From the NCBI GenBank assembly GCA_017464475.1, contig JAFTZQ010000019.1, forward strand, positions 1 through 42,313: a stretch of 42,313 nucleotides of DNA, given 5' to 3'. Below the pieces are notes generated by a model that ran no database searches, was not told the origin of the DNA, and was given only the letters and a program-made list of their open reading frames with translations. The stretch's first letter is position 1. Each line of letters begins with the position of its first letter. The DNA is from Paludibacteraceae bacterium. Its GTDB lineage: Bacteria > Bacteroidota > Bacteroidia > Bacteroidales > Paludibacteraceae. Position numbers and translations under genes: made by a program. Below, one piece after another: positions 8,029 to 15,621 of the stretch.

Positions 8029-9888
8029 ATGTGCGGAATTGTAGGATATATAGGTCGCCGCGCGGCGTACCCGATTTTGATTAAAGGTCTCCATCGTCTG
8101 GAGTACCGCGGTTATGACAGTGCCGGTGTGGCGCTCATCAATGAGCAAGGCAAACTGAATGTCTATAAGGCGAAGGGCAAAGTATCGCAACTGGAAGCGT
8201 ACGCGGCGGACAAGGACACAGGAGGAACAATAGGTATTGCGCACACGCGCTGGGCGACGCATGGCGAACCCAATGCGGTCAATGCCCATCCCCATTACTC
8301 CGAGTCCGAGCGGCTGGCAATCATTCATAACGGAATTATTGAGAACTACGCGGTCCTCAAAGCCGGTCTGCAGAAGGAGGGCTATACTTTCAAATCCGAG
8401 ACCGACACAGAGGTGCTCGTGCAGCTTATCGAATACACCCAGCTCAATAAGCATGTGGATCTCAAGACTGCCGTCCAACTCGCGCTCCAGCAGGTCATCG
8501 GAGCCTATGCGATTGCGATCTTGGACAAAGATCATCCGGACACGCTCATCGCTGCCCGCAAAGGTTCGCCCCTCGTCGTAGGCATTGGTGAAGGGGAGTA
8601 TTTCTTGGCTTCCGACGCTACGCCGATCGTCGAATACACCGACCAAGTGATCTATATCGAGGACGAAGAAGTGGTCGTCCTGACTGTTAATTCTCAATTA
8701 TCAATTCTCAATTATCAATTATCAACTATCAACGGAGTTGAAAAGACCCCGGAGATCAAGCGTCTGGAGCTCTCGTTGAGCCAGCTGGAAAAAGGCGGCT
8801 ACCCGCATTTCATGCTCAAGGAGATCTTCGAGCAGCCGCGCACGCTGACCGACTCCATGAGAGGACGCGTCAACGTACGCCAGGACAATATCGCCCTCTC
8901 CGGATTCATCGATAATAAAGACCGTTTCCTGAACGCCAAGCGAATTATCATCACCGCTTGCGGCACTTCGTGGCACGCCGGCTTGATCGCTATGTACGCC
9001 ATCGAAGAGTTCGCGCAAATACCCGTCGAGGTCGAGTACTCGTCTGAGTTCCGCTACCGCAAGCCGGTCATCAACAAGGACGATGTGGTCATTGCTATCT
9101 CCCAGTCCGGCGAGACGGCGGACACGCTGGCGGCGATCCAACTCGCTAAGTCCAAAGGAGCGTTCATCTTCTCTATCTGTAATGTCATCGGGGCGTCTAT
9201 CCCGCGTCTGTCCGACAGCGGCTGTTACACCCATGTGGGACCGGAGATCGGCGTCGCTTCCACCAAAGCCTTCACCGCGCAAGTGGTAGCGCTTACGATG
9301 CTCGCGCTCTGTATCGGACGCGAGAAAGGAACGCTGGCGCCCGACCAATACCTGCGGATCGTCCGCGAACTGGGACAGATACCCGACAAGATCGAGCGCG
9401 TGCTGTCCCAGAACAAACGCATTGCGGATTTTGCCAAGACTTTCACGTACGCCCAGAATTTCATTTATCTCGGACGCGGCTATAATTACCCGGTCGCTCT
9501 GGAGGGCGCGCTCAAACTGAAGGAGATCTCCTATATCCATGCCGAAGGCTATCCCGCGGCGGAGATGAAGCACGGACCGATCGCCCTCATCTCGCAGGAA
9601 ATGCCGGTGGTAGTTGTCGCGCCGCATTGCGGAACCTACGAAAAAGTGGTCTCGAACATCCAGGAAATCAAAGCCCGGAAGGGTAGAGTGATTGCCGTGG
9701 TGACCGAAGGAGACGAAGTGGTCTCCAAGATAGCGGATTACACCATCGAGATCCCTGAAACGGAGGAGTGTCTCACGCCGCTGCTGACGGTCATTCCGCT
9801 CCAGCTCATGGCATACCACATTGCCGTCGTCAAAGGCTGCGATGTGGACCAGCCGCGAAACTTGGCAAAGTCAGTCACCGTTGAATAA
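8029..9888 (+). CDS. glmS: Glutamine-fructose-6-phosphate aminotransferase (isomerizing)
   Basis: Makes glucosamine-6-phosphate, the first committed step to UDP-GlcNAc for peptidoglycan and surface glycans. The product is 619 residues. The start MCGIVGYIG places the catalytic N-terminal cysteine of the Ntn glutaminase domain directly after Met. Then come RLEYRGYDSAG, HTRWATHG and HNGIIEN, followed by two SIS domains (CGTSWHAG, ISQSGETADT, STKAFTAQ, the GYPAAEMKHGP block) and the C-terminal PRNLAKSVTVE. The linker between glutaminase and SIS domains (residues about 220-235) is encoded by a six-unit heptamer repeat (8691-8732) that looks like a repeat insertion kept in frame. Function should be preserved because the insertion sits in a variable linker. 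Confidence 0.97.
   Translation: MCGIVGYIGRRAAYPILIKGLHRLEYRGYDSAGVALINEQGKLNVYKAKGKVSQLEAYAADKDTGGTIGIAHTRWATHGEPNAVNAHPHYSESERLAIIHNGIIENYAVLKAGLQKEGYTFKSETDTEVLVQLIEYTQLNKHVDLKTAVQLALQQVIGAYAIAILDKDHPDTLIAARKGSPLVVGIGEGEYFLASDATPIVEYTDQVIYIEDEEVVVLTVNSQLSILNYQLSTINGVEKTPEIKRLELSLSQLEKGGYPHFMLKEIFEQPRTLTDSMRGRVNVRQDNIALSGFIDNKDRFLNAKRIIITACGTSWHAGLIAMYAIEEFAQIPVEVEYSSEFRYRKPVINKDDVVIAISQSGETADTLAAIQLAKSKGAFIFSICNVIGASIPRLSDSGCYTHVGPEIGVASTKAFTAQVVALTMLALCIGREKGTLAPDQYLRIVRELGQIPDKIERVLSQNKRIADFAKTFTYAQNFIYLGRGYNYPVALEGALKLKEISYIHAEGYPAAEMKHGPIALISQEMPVVVVAPHCGTYEKVVSNIQEIKARKGRVIAVVTEGDEVVSKIADYTIEIPETEECLTPLLTVIPLQLMAYHIAVVKGCDVDQPRNLAKSVTVE
8691..8732. repeat. Six heptamer units inside the glmS reading frame
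   Basis: Six consecutive 7 bp units of the type TTATCAA/TTCTCAA/CTATCAA (42 bp) occur inside glmS. On the opposite strand they read TTGATAA/TTGAGAA, the same units that form the rpsB-tsf spacer at 24804-24845; the two arrays share a 26 bp identical stretch. The length of 42 bp equals 14 codons, so the glmS frame is maintained. Confidence 0.9.
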
Positions 9889-9912
9889 AAATACTGCTTT
9901 TTACCTTCCACG

Positions 9913-9958
9913 AGTGGGTGATTAGTGGGTGATTAGTGGGTGATTAGTGGGTCGTTAG
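9913..9958. repeat. Four tandem 11 bp repeats downstream of glmS
   Basis: Three perfect copies of AGTGGGTGATT and a fourth with two changes, plus a trailing AG. The 11 bp period is about one helical turn. It lies in the 171 bp gap between glmS and ddh. Role unknown. Confidence 0.85.
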
Positions 9959-10001
9959 TATGACGTCGCCGGCACGATAAGCCGCCTGAAAGAAGAAATG
10001 C

Positions 10002-10021
10002 ATCCGCCAAGTTTGGCGGAT
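10002..10021. other. Short perfect inverted repeat upstream of ddh
   Basis: ATCCGCCAA and TTGGCGGAT face each other across 2 bases, giving a 7 bp stem with a 6-base loop. No T-run follows, so a standard terminator is unlikely. It could be an operator or a leader hairpin for ddh, which starts 38 bp downstream. I see no TAnnTTTG promoter in the glmS-ddh gap. Confidence 0.5.
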
Positions 10022-10059
10022 CTGAAACACAATATTTACAACAAAAATTATACCAAAAT

Positions 10060-10932
10060 ATGAATAATATGATGAAAGTAGCGATTCTTGGTTACGGCAA
10101 TATTGGTAAAGCCGCTGAACAAGCTGTTCTTGCCGCTCCGGACATGGAGTTGGCGGGTATTTATCACCATGACGACTGTCTGTCGTGCATGGCTGGAAAC
10201 ATTGATGTCATGTTGGTCTGCACGCCTACGCGTGAAGTCCGGACTTTCGCTGCCGTGTTGGCTTCGAGGGGAATATGCACCGTTGATAGTTTTGATATCC
10301 ATGGTCAGATATGGTCCCTGCGCGAAGCGATGGACGCGGTATGCAAGACCAATAAGACAGTCTCAATCCTCTCTGCCGGATGGGATCCGGGAACGGACTC
10401 CATGGTGCGCGCACTGCTTCAAGCTATGGCACCTAAGGGATTGACTTACACCAACTTCGGTCCCGGTCGTTCGATGGGACATACCGTGGCTGCCAAAGCT
10501 ATTCCGGGCGTGAAGAATGCGCTCTCGATGACTATTCCGTTGGGAACGGGAATCCACCGCCGTATGGTGTATATCGAGTTGGAAGAAGGAGCGGATTTCA
10601 AGACCGTGGAAGCAGCGCTCTTGGCGGACGACTATTTTGCCCACGATGAGACCCACGTTATTCCTGTGGACAGCGTGGATGCACTCAATAATGTGGCGCA
10701 CGGCGTGAACCTCGTTCGTTCTGGCGTCTCCGGCGCGACCCACAACCAGCGTTTCGAGTTCAACATGGAGATCAACAACCCTGCTTTGACCGGTCAGGTC
10801 ATGGTGTCTTGTGCCCGTGCTGCCGTGCGTATGAGAGACCGCGGTGAGTTCGGCGCAAAGACCATGATCGAACTCCGTCCCATCGACCTCCTCCCGGGCA
10901 CTACCGAAGAAAACGTAAAAGCCTTGGTATAA
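10060..10932 (+). CDS. ddh: meso-Diaminopimelate D-dehydrogenase
   Basis: NADPH-dependent enzyme that aminates tetrahydrodipicolinate with free ammonia directly to meso-diaminopimelate. The 290-residue product begins with a Rossmann motif (VAILGYGNIGKA) and has HHDD, the VLVCTPTREV-like region, SFDIHGQIW, LSAGWDPGTDSMVRALL, and NFGPGRSMGHTVAAKAIPGVKNALSMT, all characteristic of the family. ATG codons at 10060, 10069 and 10072 are all possible starts; the first is taken here. With dapL and dapF nearby, the genome encodes two routes to the same product. Ddh consumes ammonia and may matter when nitrogen is plentiful. Confidence 0.96.
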   Translation: MNNMMKVAILGYGNIGKAAEQAVLAAPDMELAGIYHHDDCLSCMAGNIDVMLVCTPTREVRTFAAVLASRGICTVDSFDIHGQIWSLREAMDAVCKTNKTVSILSAGWDPGTDSMVRALLQAMAPKGLTYTNFGPGRSMGHTVAAKAIPGVKNALSMTIPLGTGIHRRMVYIELEEGADFKTVEAALLADDYFAHDETHVIPVDSVDALNNVAHGVNLVRSGVSGATHNQRFEFNMEINNPALTGQVMVSCARAAVRMRDRGEFGAKTMIELRPIDLLPGTTEENVKALV

Positions 10933-10963
10933 AATACCCCCTTCGATTTTTTTTTCTAAAACA

Positions 10964-10995
10964 TTTGTGTATTTCAATTATTTTTACTACCTTTG
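10964..10995 (+). promoter_or_regulatory. Promoter of the amino-acid ABC importer
   Basis: TTTG (10964-10967), 20 bases, TACCTTTG (10988-10995): a full match at both boxes. The start site would be about 11002, some 29 nt before the ATG at 11031. Confidence 0.85.
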
Positions 10996-11030
10996 CGGCA
11001 GATTTAACAGCTAACACACAATCCACAAAA

Positions 11031-12467
11031 ATGAAAATGTATCGACTAACACTCCTGTTTCTTGCTTTCGCCGGACTGCTATCATCCTGTTCCGGCGGTG
11101 AGGACTATCGGGAGCCCAAATCGGAGGAGGACCTCTCCGGACTTGTACTGGCAGCCTCCAACGGCAGTTATTACCAGCAGAAGTACGAAAAACGCACCGA
11201 TGTGCAACTTTTTCTTACGTCCAGCGAAGCAGATGGCGTGCAGGCTGTGCGGCAAGGGCACGCCGATGTCTATGCCAGCGACGAAGTGATGCTCACAAAG
11301 GCGGACATGAAGCGTCTGGGCATGAAGAAAGCCTTTGTCGGCGAGGAGACTTTCGATGTGGCTTTTGGTATTAAAAAGGGTAACACCGAGTTGACTGACC
11401 TGCTCAATGCTTTCCTTGCTACCGCTCCGCTGGATGACATCATCAACTACTGGATCAACGAAGGCTCCTATGTGGAGGAACCTGCCTATACCATTCCCGA
11501 AGGAGCCAAGCCCCTGCGCTGTGTCTGCGCTGTGAATATAGCCCCTATCAGTTATGTCGGCGAAGGCGGCAAATGGCAAGGTATGGATGCCGACATTCTC
11601 CGGCGGTTCGCGCATGCCAACGGGCGGACCTTCGAGATGCAGTTTATGGATATTGGTTCATGTATCATGGCTATCAACACCGGCAAAGCGGATGTCTTCT
11701 CCGCTTGTCTGTTTATTACAGAAGAGCGGCAAAAAATGATGGATTTCACCAACCCGTACTATAAGTGTCATCCGGGCTATTTCATCGTGGACCACTCCCG
11801 TGACGCACGCATGGGGTTGGGGGAGCGCATCCACATGAACCTCATCAAAGAGAACCGTATCAAACTCATCTGGGACGGTCTGGTCGAGACCATCAAGATT
11901 ACGTTCTTCGCCATTCTCTTAGGCACCATTCTCGGCATAGGCGTATGTGCCTGCCGCCGCTCCAAGCGCAGATGGGTGCGCGGACTGGCGGACCTATACG
12001 GCGATTTCATCAATGGTATCCCGACACTCGTCTTGCTGCTCATCCTGTTCTATGTGGTCTTTGCCAACTCCGGCATGAGTGCCACTTTGGTGGCTATCGT
12101 GGCGTTCGCCATGTGCTTTGCGTCCTCGGCGGGAAGTATCTTCGACACCTCTATCTCCGCGGTACCCAAAGGACAGACAGAAGCCGGACTGAGTCTCGGT
12201 TTCACGCCCTTCAAGACCTTCATGGGTATCGTCTTCCCGCAGGCGCTGCGCAAAGGTCTGCCGCTCTACACAGGCGAATGTATCTCGCTGCTGAAGAACA
12301 CCTCTATCGTGGGGTATATTGCTATCTCCGACCTGACGCGTGCCAGTGACCTGATACGTTCCCGTACCTTCGATGCGCTCATCCCGCTGCTTGTCATCAC
12401 GATTATCTATTTCATCCTCGCCTGGCTCATCCGCAAAACGCTGAGCCTCTGCCTGCTGCGCAAATAA
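11031..12467 (+). CDS. Polar amino-acid ABC importer: fused binding protein and permease
   Basis: Single 478-residue chain joining substrate capture and membrane transport. Start ATG 11031, followed by a lipoprotein signal peptide with lipobox LSSC (Cys20). Residues about 35-150 resemble a degenerate or half binding module (AVRQGHADVYASDE, then FGIKKGNTELTDLLNAFL). Residues about 160-255 are a second family-3 binding module (PISYVGEGGKWQGMDADIL, TGKADVF, MDFTNPYY). Residues about 280-470 are a HisM/GlnP-like permease with several membrane segments and an EAA loop (AVPKGQTEAGLSLGF). The substrate cannot be read from sequence; glutamine, histidine or a similar amino acid fits. The ATPase gene follows after 27 bp. 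Confidence 0.88.
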   Translation: MKMYRLTLLFLAFAGLLSSCSGGEDYREPKSEEDLSGLVLAASNGSYYQQKYEKRTDVQLFLTSSEADGVQAVRQGHADVYASDEVMLTKADMKRLGMKKAFVGEETFDVAFGIKKGNTELTDLLNAFLATAPLDDIINYWINEGSYVEEPAYTIPEGAKPLRCVCAVNIAPISYVGEGGKWQGMDADILRRFAHANGRTFEMQFMDIGSCIMAINTGKADVFSACLFITEERQKMMDFTNPYYKCHPGYFIVDHSRDARMGLGERIHMNLIKENRIKLIWDGLVETIKITFFAILLGTILGIGVCACRRSKRRWVRGLADLYGDFINGIPTLVLLLILFYVVFANSGMSATLVAIVAFAMCFASSAGSIFDTSISAVPKGQTEAGLSLGFTPFKTFMGIVFPQALRKGLPLYTGECISLLKNTSIVGYIAISDLTRASDLIRSRTFDALIPLLVITIIYFILAWLIRKTLSLCLLRK

Positions 12468-12494
12468 ATCGTACATCTGTAAATCGTACATCTT
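12465..12494. repeat. Two 15 bp repeats filling the permease-ATPase gap
   Basis: TAAATCGTACATCT plus one base occurs twice in tandem. The first copy begins with the TAA stop codon of the permease gene and the second ends immediately before the ATG of the ATPase gene, so the whole spacer is repeat. Confidence 0.85.
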
Positions 12495-13568
12495 ATGATA
12501 ACCATCCATCATCTCAGCAAAACATTTGTCAATCCTGACGGCTCGTCTCTGACCGTCCTCAAGGATGTAAACTGCACTATAGAAAAAGGCGAAGTGATCT
12601 CTATCATCGGTCCTTCGGGCACCGGCAAGAGTACGCTTCTCAGGGCCATCAACATGCTCGAACCGCCCACCTCGGGCGAGATTATCGTCAACGGCGAGAA
12701 CATCACCGCTCCCGGCTATCCGCTGGACAAGCTGCGCCGTAAGATGGGCATGGTCTTCCAGTCCTTCAACCTCTTCGAGCACATGACCGTGCTGGAGAAC
12801 ATCACCTACGCCCCGATGCAGCTGCTGAAACTGCCTGAAGCGCAAGCCAAGGAGGAAGCGATGGAACTGCTCAAGAAAGTAGGCATGGCGCAGAAAGCCG
12901 ATGTCTATCCGTCCTCCCTCTCCGGCGGACAGAAACAGCGTGTAGCCATCGCCCGTTCGCTTGCCATGCACCCGGATGTCATCCTCTTCGACGAGCCCAC
13001 CTCGGCGCTTGACCCGACGATGGTAGGCGAAGTGCTCTCCGTCATCCGCCAGTTGGCGAAAAGCGGTCTGACCATGCTGATTGTCACCCACGAGATGCGT
13101 TTCGCACGCGACGTGAGCACACGTATCTTCTTCATGAACGAAGGTATCATCTACGAGGACGGCACGCCCGAACAGATCTTCGAGCACCCCGTCCATTCGG
13201 CTACCAAGGCGTTTGTCAACCGCATCCAGAAACTCGTCTATGAGATTGACTCGGACGACTTCGATTACCTGCAGATCCACACCGGGCTCAACCAGTTCTG
13301 CCTCAAGTACAACATCACTGAGAAAGCCGAACTCGCTTATTCGCTTGTCAAGGAGATGCTCTTCACCCACATGCCGTCTTTCCGTCCGCTCACGCTGCGT
13401 CTGACGCACACCGAACTCTCCGGCGTGACGGCATTGGATTTCATGGTGGAGCACCTCAGCGACTCGCCTCTGACCGATGCCGCCCGTGCTTCCCTCCGTC
13501 CGCAGGTGAAGGAACTCATCGAAGAACCCACCACCCGCGGCTTCCGCATCAAACTGATTGTCAAGTGA
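12495..13568 (+). CDS. Amino-acid ABC transporter ATPase with extra C-terminal domain
   Basis: Energises the importer encoded just upstream. Residues 1-245 form a complete GlnQ/HisP-type ATPase: Walker [10 protein letters not shown] (39-47), signature LSGGQKQR, Walker [13 protein letters not shown], and the switch histidine in VTHEM. The full length is 357 residues, about 110 more than a typical polar amino-acid ATPase. The extension (from about 248, starting [16 protein letters not shown]) is mixed alpha/beta and ends [12 protein letters not shown] do not recognise it with confidence; its pattern is faintly like a histidine-kinase-type ATP-binding or anti-sigma fold, but the usual N-box is not evident. 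It may be a regulatory domain. Confidence 0.9.
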   Translation: MITIHHLSKTFVNPDGSSLTVLKDVNCTIEKGEVISIIGPSGTGKSTLLRAINMLEPPTSGEIIVNGENITAPGYPLDKLRRKMGMVFQSFNLFEHMTVLENITYAPMQLLKLPEAQAKEEAMELLKKVGMAQKADVYPSSLSGGQKQRVAIARSLAMHPDVILFDEPTSALDPTMVGEVLSVIRQLAKSGLTMLIVTHEMRFARDVSTRIFFMNEGIIYEDGTPEQIFEHPVHSATKAFVNRIQKLVYEIDSDDFDYLQIHTGLNQFCLKYNITEKAELAYSLVKEMLFTHMPSFRPLTLRLTHTELSGVTALDFMVEHLSDSPLTDAARASLRPQVKELIEEPTTRGFRIKLIVK

Positions 13569-13764
13569 CGTACCTTCCAACCTCCGTGTTGCCGTTCACC
13601 GAGCGAAGAGCGACTCACAACCGACCGATGAGCGGCACAAGACCGAGAGACAAAAATCCGTTAACTTTCGCGCTCCTTCCCCAAATCTCAACAAAAATAC
13701 AACTTTTTGGGAGAAAGACCCATTTTTTTTCATCCCTCGGACACCTTTTGTCCGTCCTATGTAG

Positions 13765-13772
13765 TAATTTTG
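13765..13772 (+). promoter_or_regulatory. Possible -7 box of the YaaW-like/M48 operon
   Basis: TAATTTTG matches the -7 consensus and lies 31 bp before the ATG at 13804. The nearest upstream TTTG (13747-13750) is only 14 bases away, so the -33 element is weak. The remainder of the 235 bp gap after the ATPase gene shows no gene and no clear hairpin. Confidence 0.5.
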
Positions 13773-13803
13773 CGCCAGATTTCAAAAATGAAAGGGCAAA
13801 ATT

Positions 13804-14541
13804 ATGACTACAGACAAAGATTTACGTTTTCTCTCCTCTTGCGAAAATGAGGATCTCAAAGTGCTATGCGACATCCTGACGCATGACCGTTTGGGCAACA
13901 TCCGTATCACGGAGCAACTCACTTCCACCGACGAGTATAACCGCAGTTATCCGGAAGACATGTTGTTTCTCGTGCCGCAAATCAGCAATGAGTTACTGAA
14001 ATACGGTTCCAACACCCTCTCTACGTTCTGGAACCGCGAGCCGGATTCGTATGAAACCGTGCTTCGCCGCGTCTGCAAACAGATGGACGTCAAAATCTCC
14101 AAACACGACACCATCACCAAAATGGAGCACAACCTCTTGACTACGCTTTGCCAAGACACGCTGAACAAAATGTCCGAGCGCGAACTGAGGCTGCTTGCCA
14201 ACGAAAACGGCATCCCTGATAAGACGCTCACGCGCCAAGCCTTGACCGCTGCATTGCTCATGGCTGTTCGTACAAGCCGAGCCGTCCTCGCACGCATAGC
14301 CGCCCGCATAATTCAATATATAGTGGAGATCATCACCATCCGTGGTGTAGCGACTGCCGGTATCGAGACCGCTACACGTGCCGTGGGTAGCGCATTAGGT
14401 CCCATCGGCTGGATCGCTCTGGGCGCGTGGACGGTCTATGACATCACCTCGCCGGCTTACCGCGTCTGCATCCCTGCCGTGCTGCAAGTGGCATACATGC
14501 GCCTTAACCGTTTTGAACAAAAAGAAAGGAGTGCCGCATGA
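13804..14541 (+). CDS. YaaW/UPF0174-like protein
   Basis: Product of 245 residues, function unknown. The N-terminus (DKDLRFLSSCENEDLKVLCDIL) resembles the small DUF3944 module. The C-terminal half (about 150-235) contains alanine-rich helices and the block GPIGWIALGAWTVYDI ... AYRVCIPAVLQVAYMR, which I recall from the YaaW/UPF0174 family. Residues 163-212 are hydrophobic enough for membrane association. The middle (100-150) is helical with conserved-looking LCQDTLNKMSERELR. The stop codon overlaps the start of the M48 protease gene by 4 bp (ATGA), so the two proteins are translationally coupled and likely work together. Family assignment is from memory of the motif. Confidence 0.65.
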   Translation: MTTDKDLRFLSSCENEDLKVLCDILTHDRLGNIRITEQLTSTDEYNRSYPEDMLFLVPQISNELLKYGSNTLSTFWNREPDSYETVLRRVCKQMDVKISKHDTITKMEHNLLTTLCQDTLNKMSERELRLLANENGIPDKTLTRQALTAALLMAVRTSRAVLARIAARIIQYIVEIITIRGVATAGIETATRAVGSALGPIGWIALGAWTVYDITSPAYRVCIPAVLQVAYMRLNRFEQKERSAA

Positions 14542-15326
14542 AAGCTTCCCAGATCATGCACCCTGCCGATGCCAAGGCGTTGCAGGTGCTCAAACAGGCG
14601 CGTGGATTTAACACGCTGGTCAAGTACTTCATGGAGAAAGGCGACGAACGTATCATGCGCGGAGAGAACCTCGGTACAATGCTCCGTGTCACGCCGGACA
14701 ACTTGCCGAAGGTCTATACTGCTTTCCGCGAAGTGGTCAACCGCGTCGGCATCGACGAGCCGGAGTTGTACATCTACAATGACCCTGTGATGAACGCCTA
14801 TACGTATGGTGACACTCATATTTTTGTGGCTTTGAGCAGTTCATTGGTGGAACGGCTCACGTTGCCCGAACTCCAAAGTATCATGGCGCATGAGTGCGGA
14901 CATATTCTCTGCCGTCACACGCTCTACAAGACCCTGCTGTATATCATTGAAGACATGGGAAAAGCAGCGCAAGTTATCACCGAATCACTTGCTTTCCCCG
15001 CCTATTGTGCTTTGCAGTACTGGAGCCGTATGAGTGAGTATTCGGCGGATCGTTGTGCAGCGGCAGTAGTCGGCGAACAAGTCTTCCAGTCCGCTTTTCT
15101 CAAACTCACAAGCGGCTTGTCAGAAATACAAGGCAATCCGTATCAGTTGGTCGAACAGGGCAAGAAATACAACGAGATGAAGAACGCTTCTTTCTTTGAC
15201 CGTGTGCAGCAGGCGTGCCGTGAGATGTTTTACTCTCATCCCCAGAACTGCCAGCGCGCTTATGAAATAGACCGTTGGAAATCCTCTGCCAATTACCGCA
15301 ACTTCACCAAAGATTTTGAAAAATGA
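14538..15326 (+). CDS. M48-family zinc metalloprotease
   Basis: Product of 262 residues with the active-site motif HECGH (118-122) in MAHECGHILCRH and the third zinc ligand Glu167 in SEYSADR, the M48 arrangement. Upstream, YNDPVMNAYTYG and IFVALSSSLVERL match the substrate-edge strands of M48 peptidases. No signal peptide is present and only weak hydrophobic segments occur (about 128-160), so this resembles the soluble or peripherally bound M48 group rather than HtpX/Ste24 with four membrane helices. It overlaps the YaaW-like gene by 4 bp. Its target is unknown; a partner protein in the same cassette is one option. Confidence 0.88.
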   Translation: MKASQIMHPADAKALQVLKQARGFNTLVKYFMEKGDERIMRGENLGTMLRVTPDNLPKVYTAFREVVNRVGIDEPELYIYNDPVMNAYTYGDTHIFVALSSSLVERLTLPELQSIMAHECGHILCRHTLYKTLLYIIEDMGKAAQVITESLAFPAYCALQYWSRMSEYSADRCAAAVVGEQVFQSAFLKLTSGLSEIQGNPYQLVEQGKKYNEMKNASFFDRVQQACREMFYSHPQNCQRAYEIDRWKSSANYRNFTKDFEK

Positions 15327-15354
15327 AAAAAATATAGGAAATAATGCTCCGAGA

Positions 15355-15386
15355 TTTGGCTCTTTCAAAATTTTGTTGTATCTTTG
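15355..15386 (+). promoter_or_regulatory. Strong promoter for the structured RNA / downstream genes
   Basis: TTTG (15355-15358), 20 bases, TATCTTTG (15379-15386), a full match. It begins 29 bp after the M48 stop codon and fires into a region without protein-coding potential, with a start site expected near 15393. Confidence 0.82.
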
Positions 15387-15391
15387 CAACC

Positions 15392-15610
15392 GTTTTGGAG
15401 AGAAACCCAAAACTTGAAGCGAATTTACTTTTGACCCGACAAACAGAAATCTGGTACATTTCCACAGAGGGGCGAAGAGTAACCGTTTCCGCGTATATGA
15501 ATCTGAAGCAGATGTCATATATAGCGTGGAGCATTATTTCTCTTTGTTTCTGTCGGGTTTACCAGAGCCTTGTTTGCGACAAAGTTGAGTACTACTCTGC
15601 GCTTTTTAAT
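15392..15610 (+). ncRNA. Candidate structured RNA or long leader
   Basis: About 220 nt between a strong promoter and the acidic-protein gene, rich in pairing. Hairpin 1: GTTTTGG/CCAAAAC (15392-15398 with 15407-15413). Long-range stem: ACCCGACA (15434-15441) with TGTCGGGT (15551-15558). Inner hairpin: CGC-TATATGA-ATCTG (15490-15505) with CAGAT-TCATATA-GCG (15509-15526), closed by loop AAG. A further perfect pairing, CTGGTA (15451-15456) with TACCAG (15560-15565), crosses the long-range stem, so it is either a pseudoknot or an alternative fold. A T-run at 15603-15607 follows a weak GAGT/ACTC hairpin. The long rod with internal bubbles could be a 6S-like RNA; a cis-acting leader of the downstream gene is equally possible. 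It lacks tRNA, tmRNA and RNase P landmarks. Confidence 0.55.
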
Positions 15611-15621
15611 GATTTAATACT

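Noticed and set aside
11994-13580. 528-codon minus-strand frame across the ABC transporter genes
   Set aside because: It covers two genes with clear domain motifs on the plus strand; its translation has no recognisable motif and the typical composition of an antisense frame.
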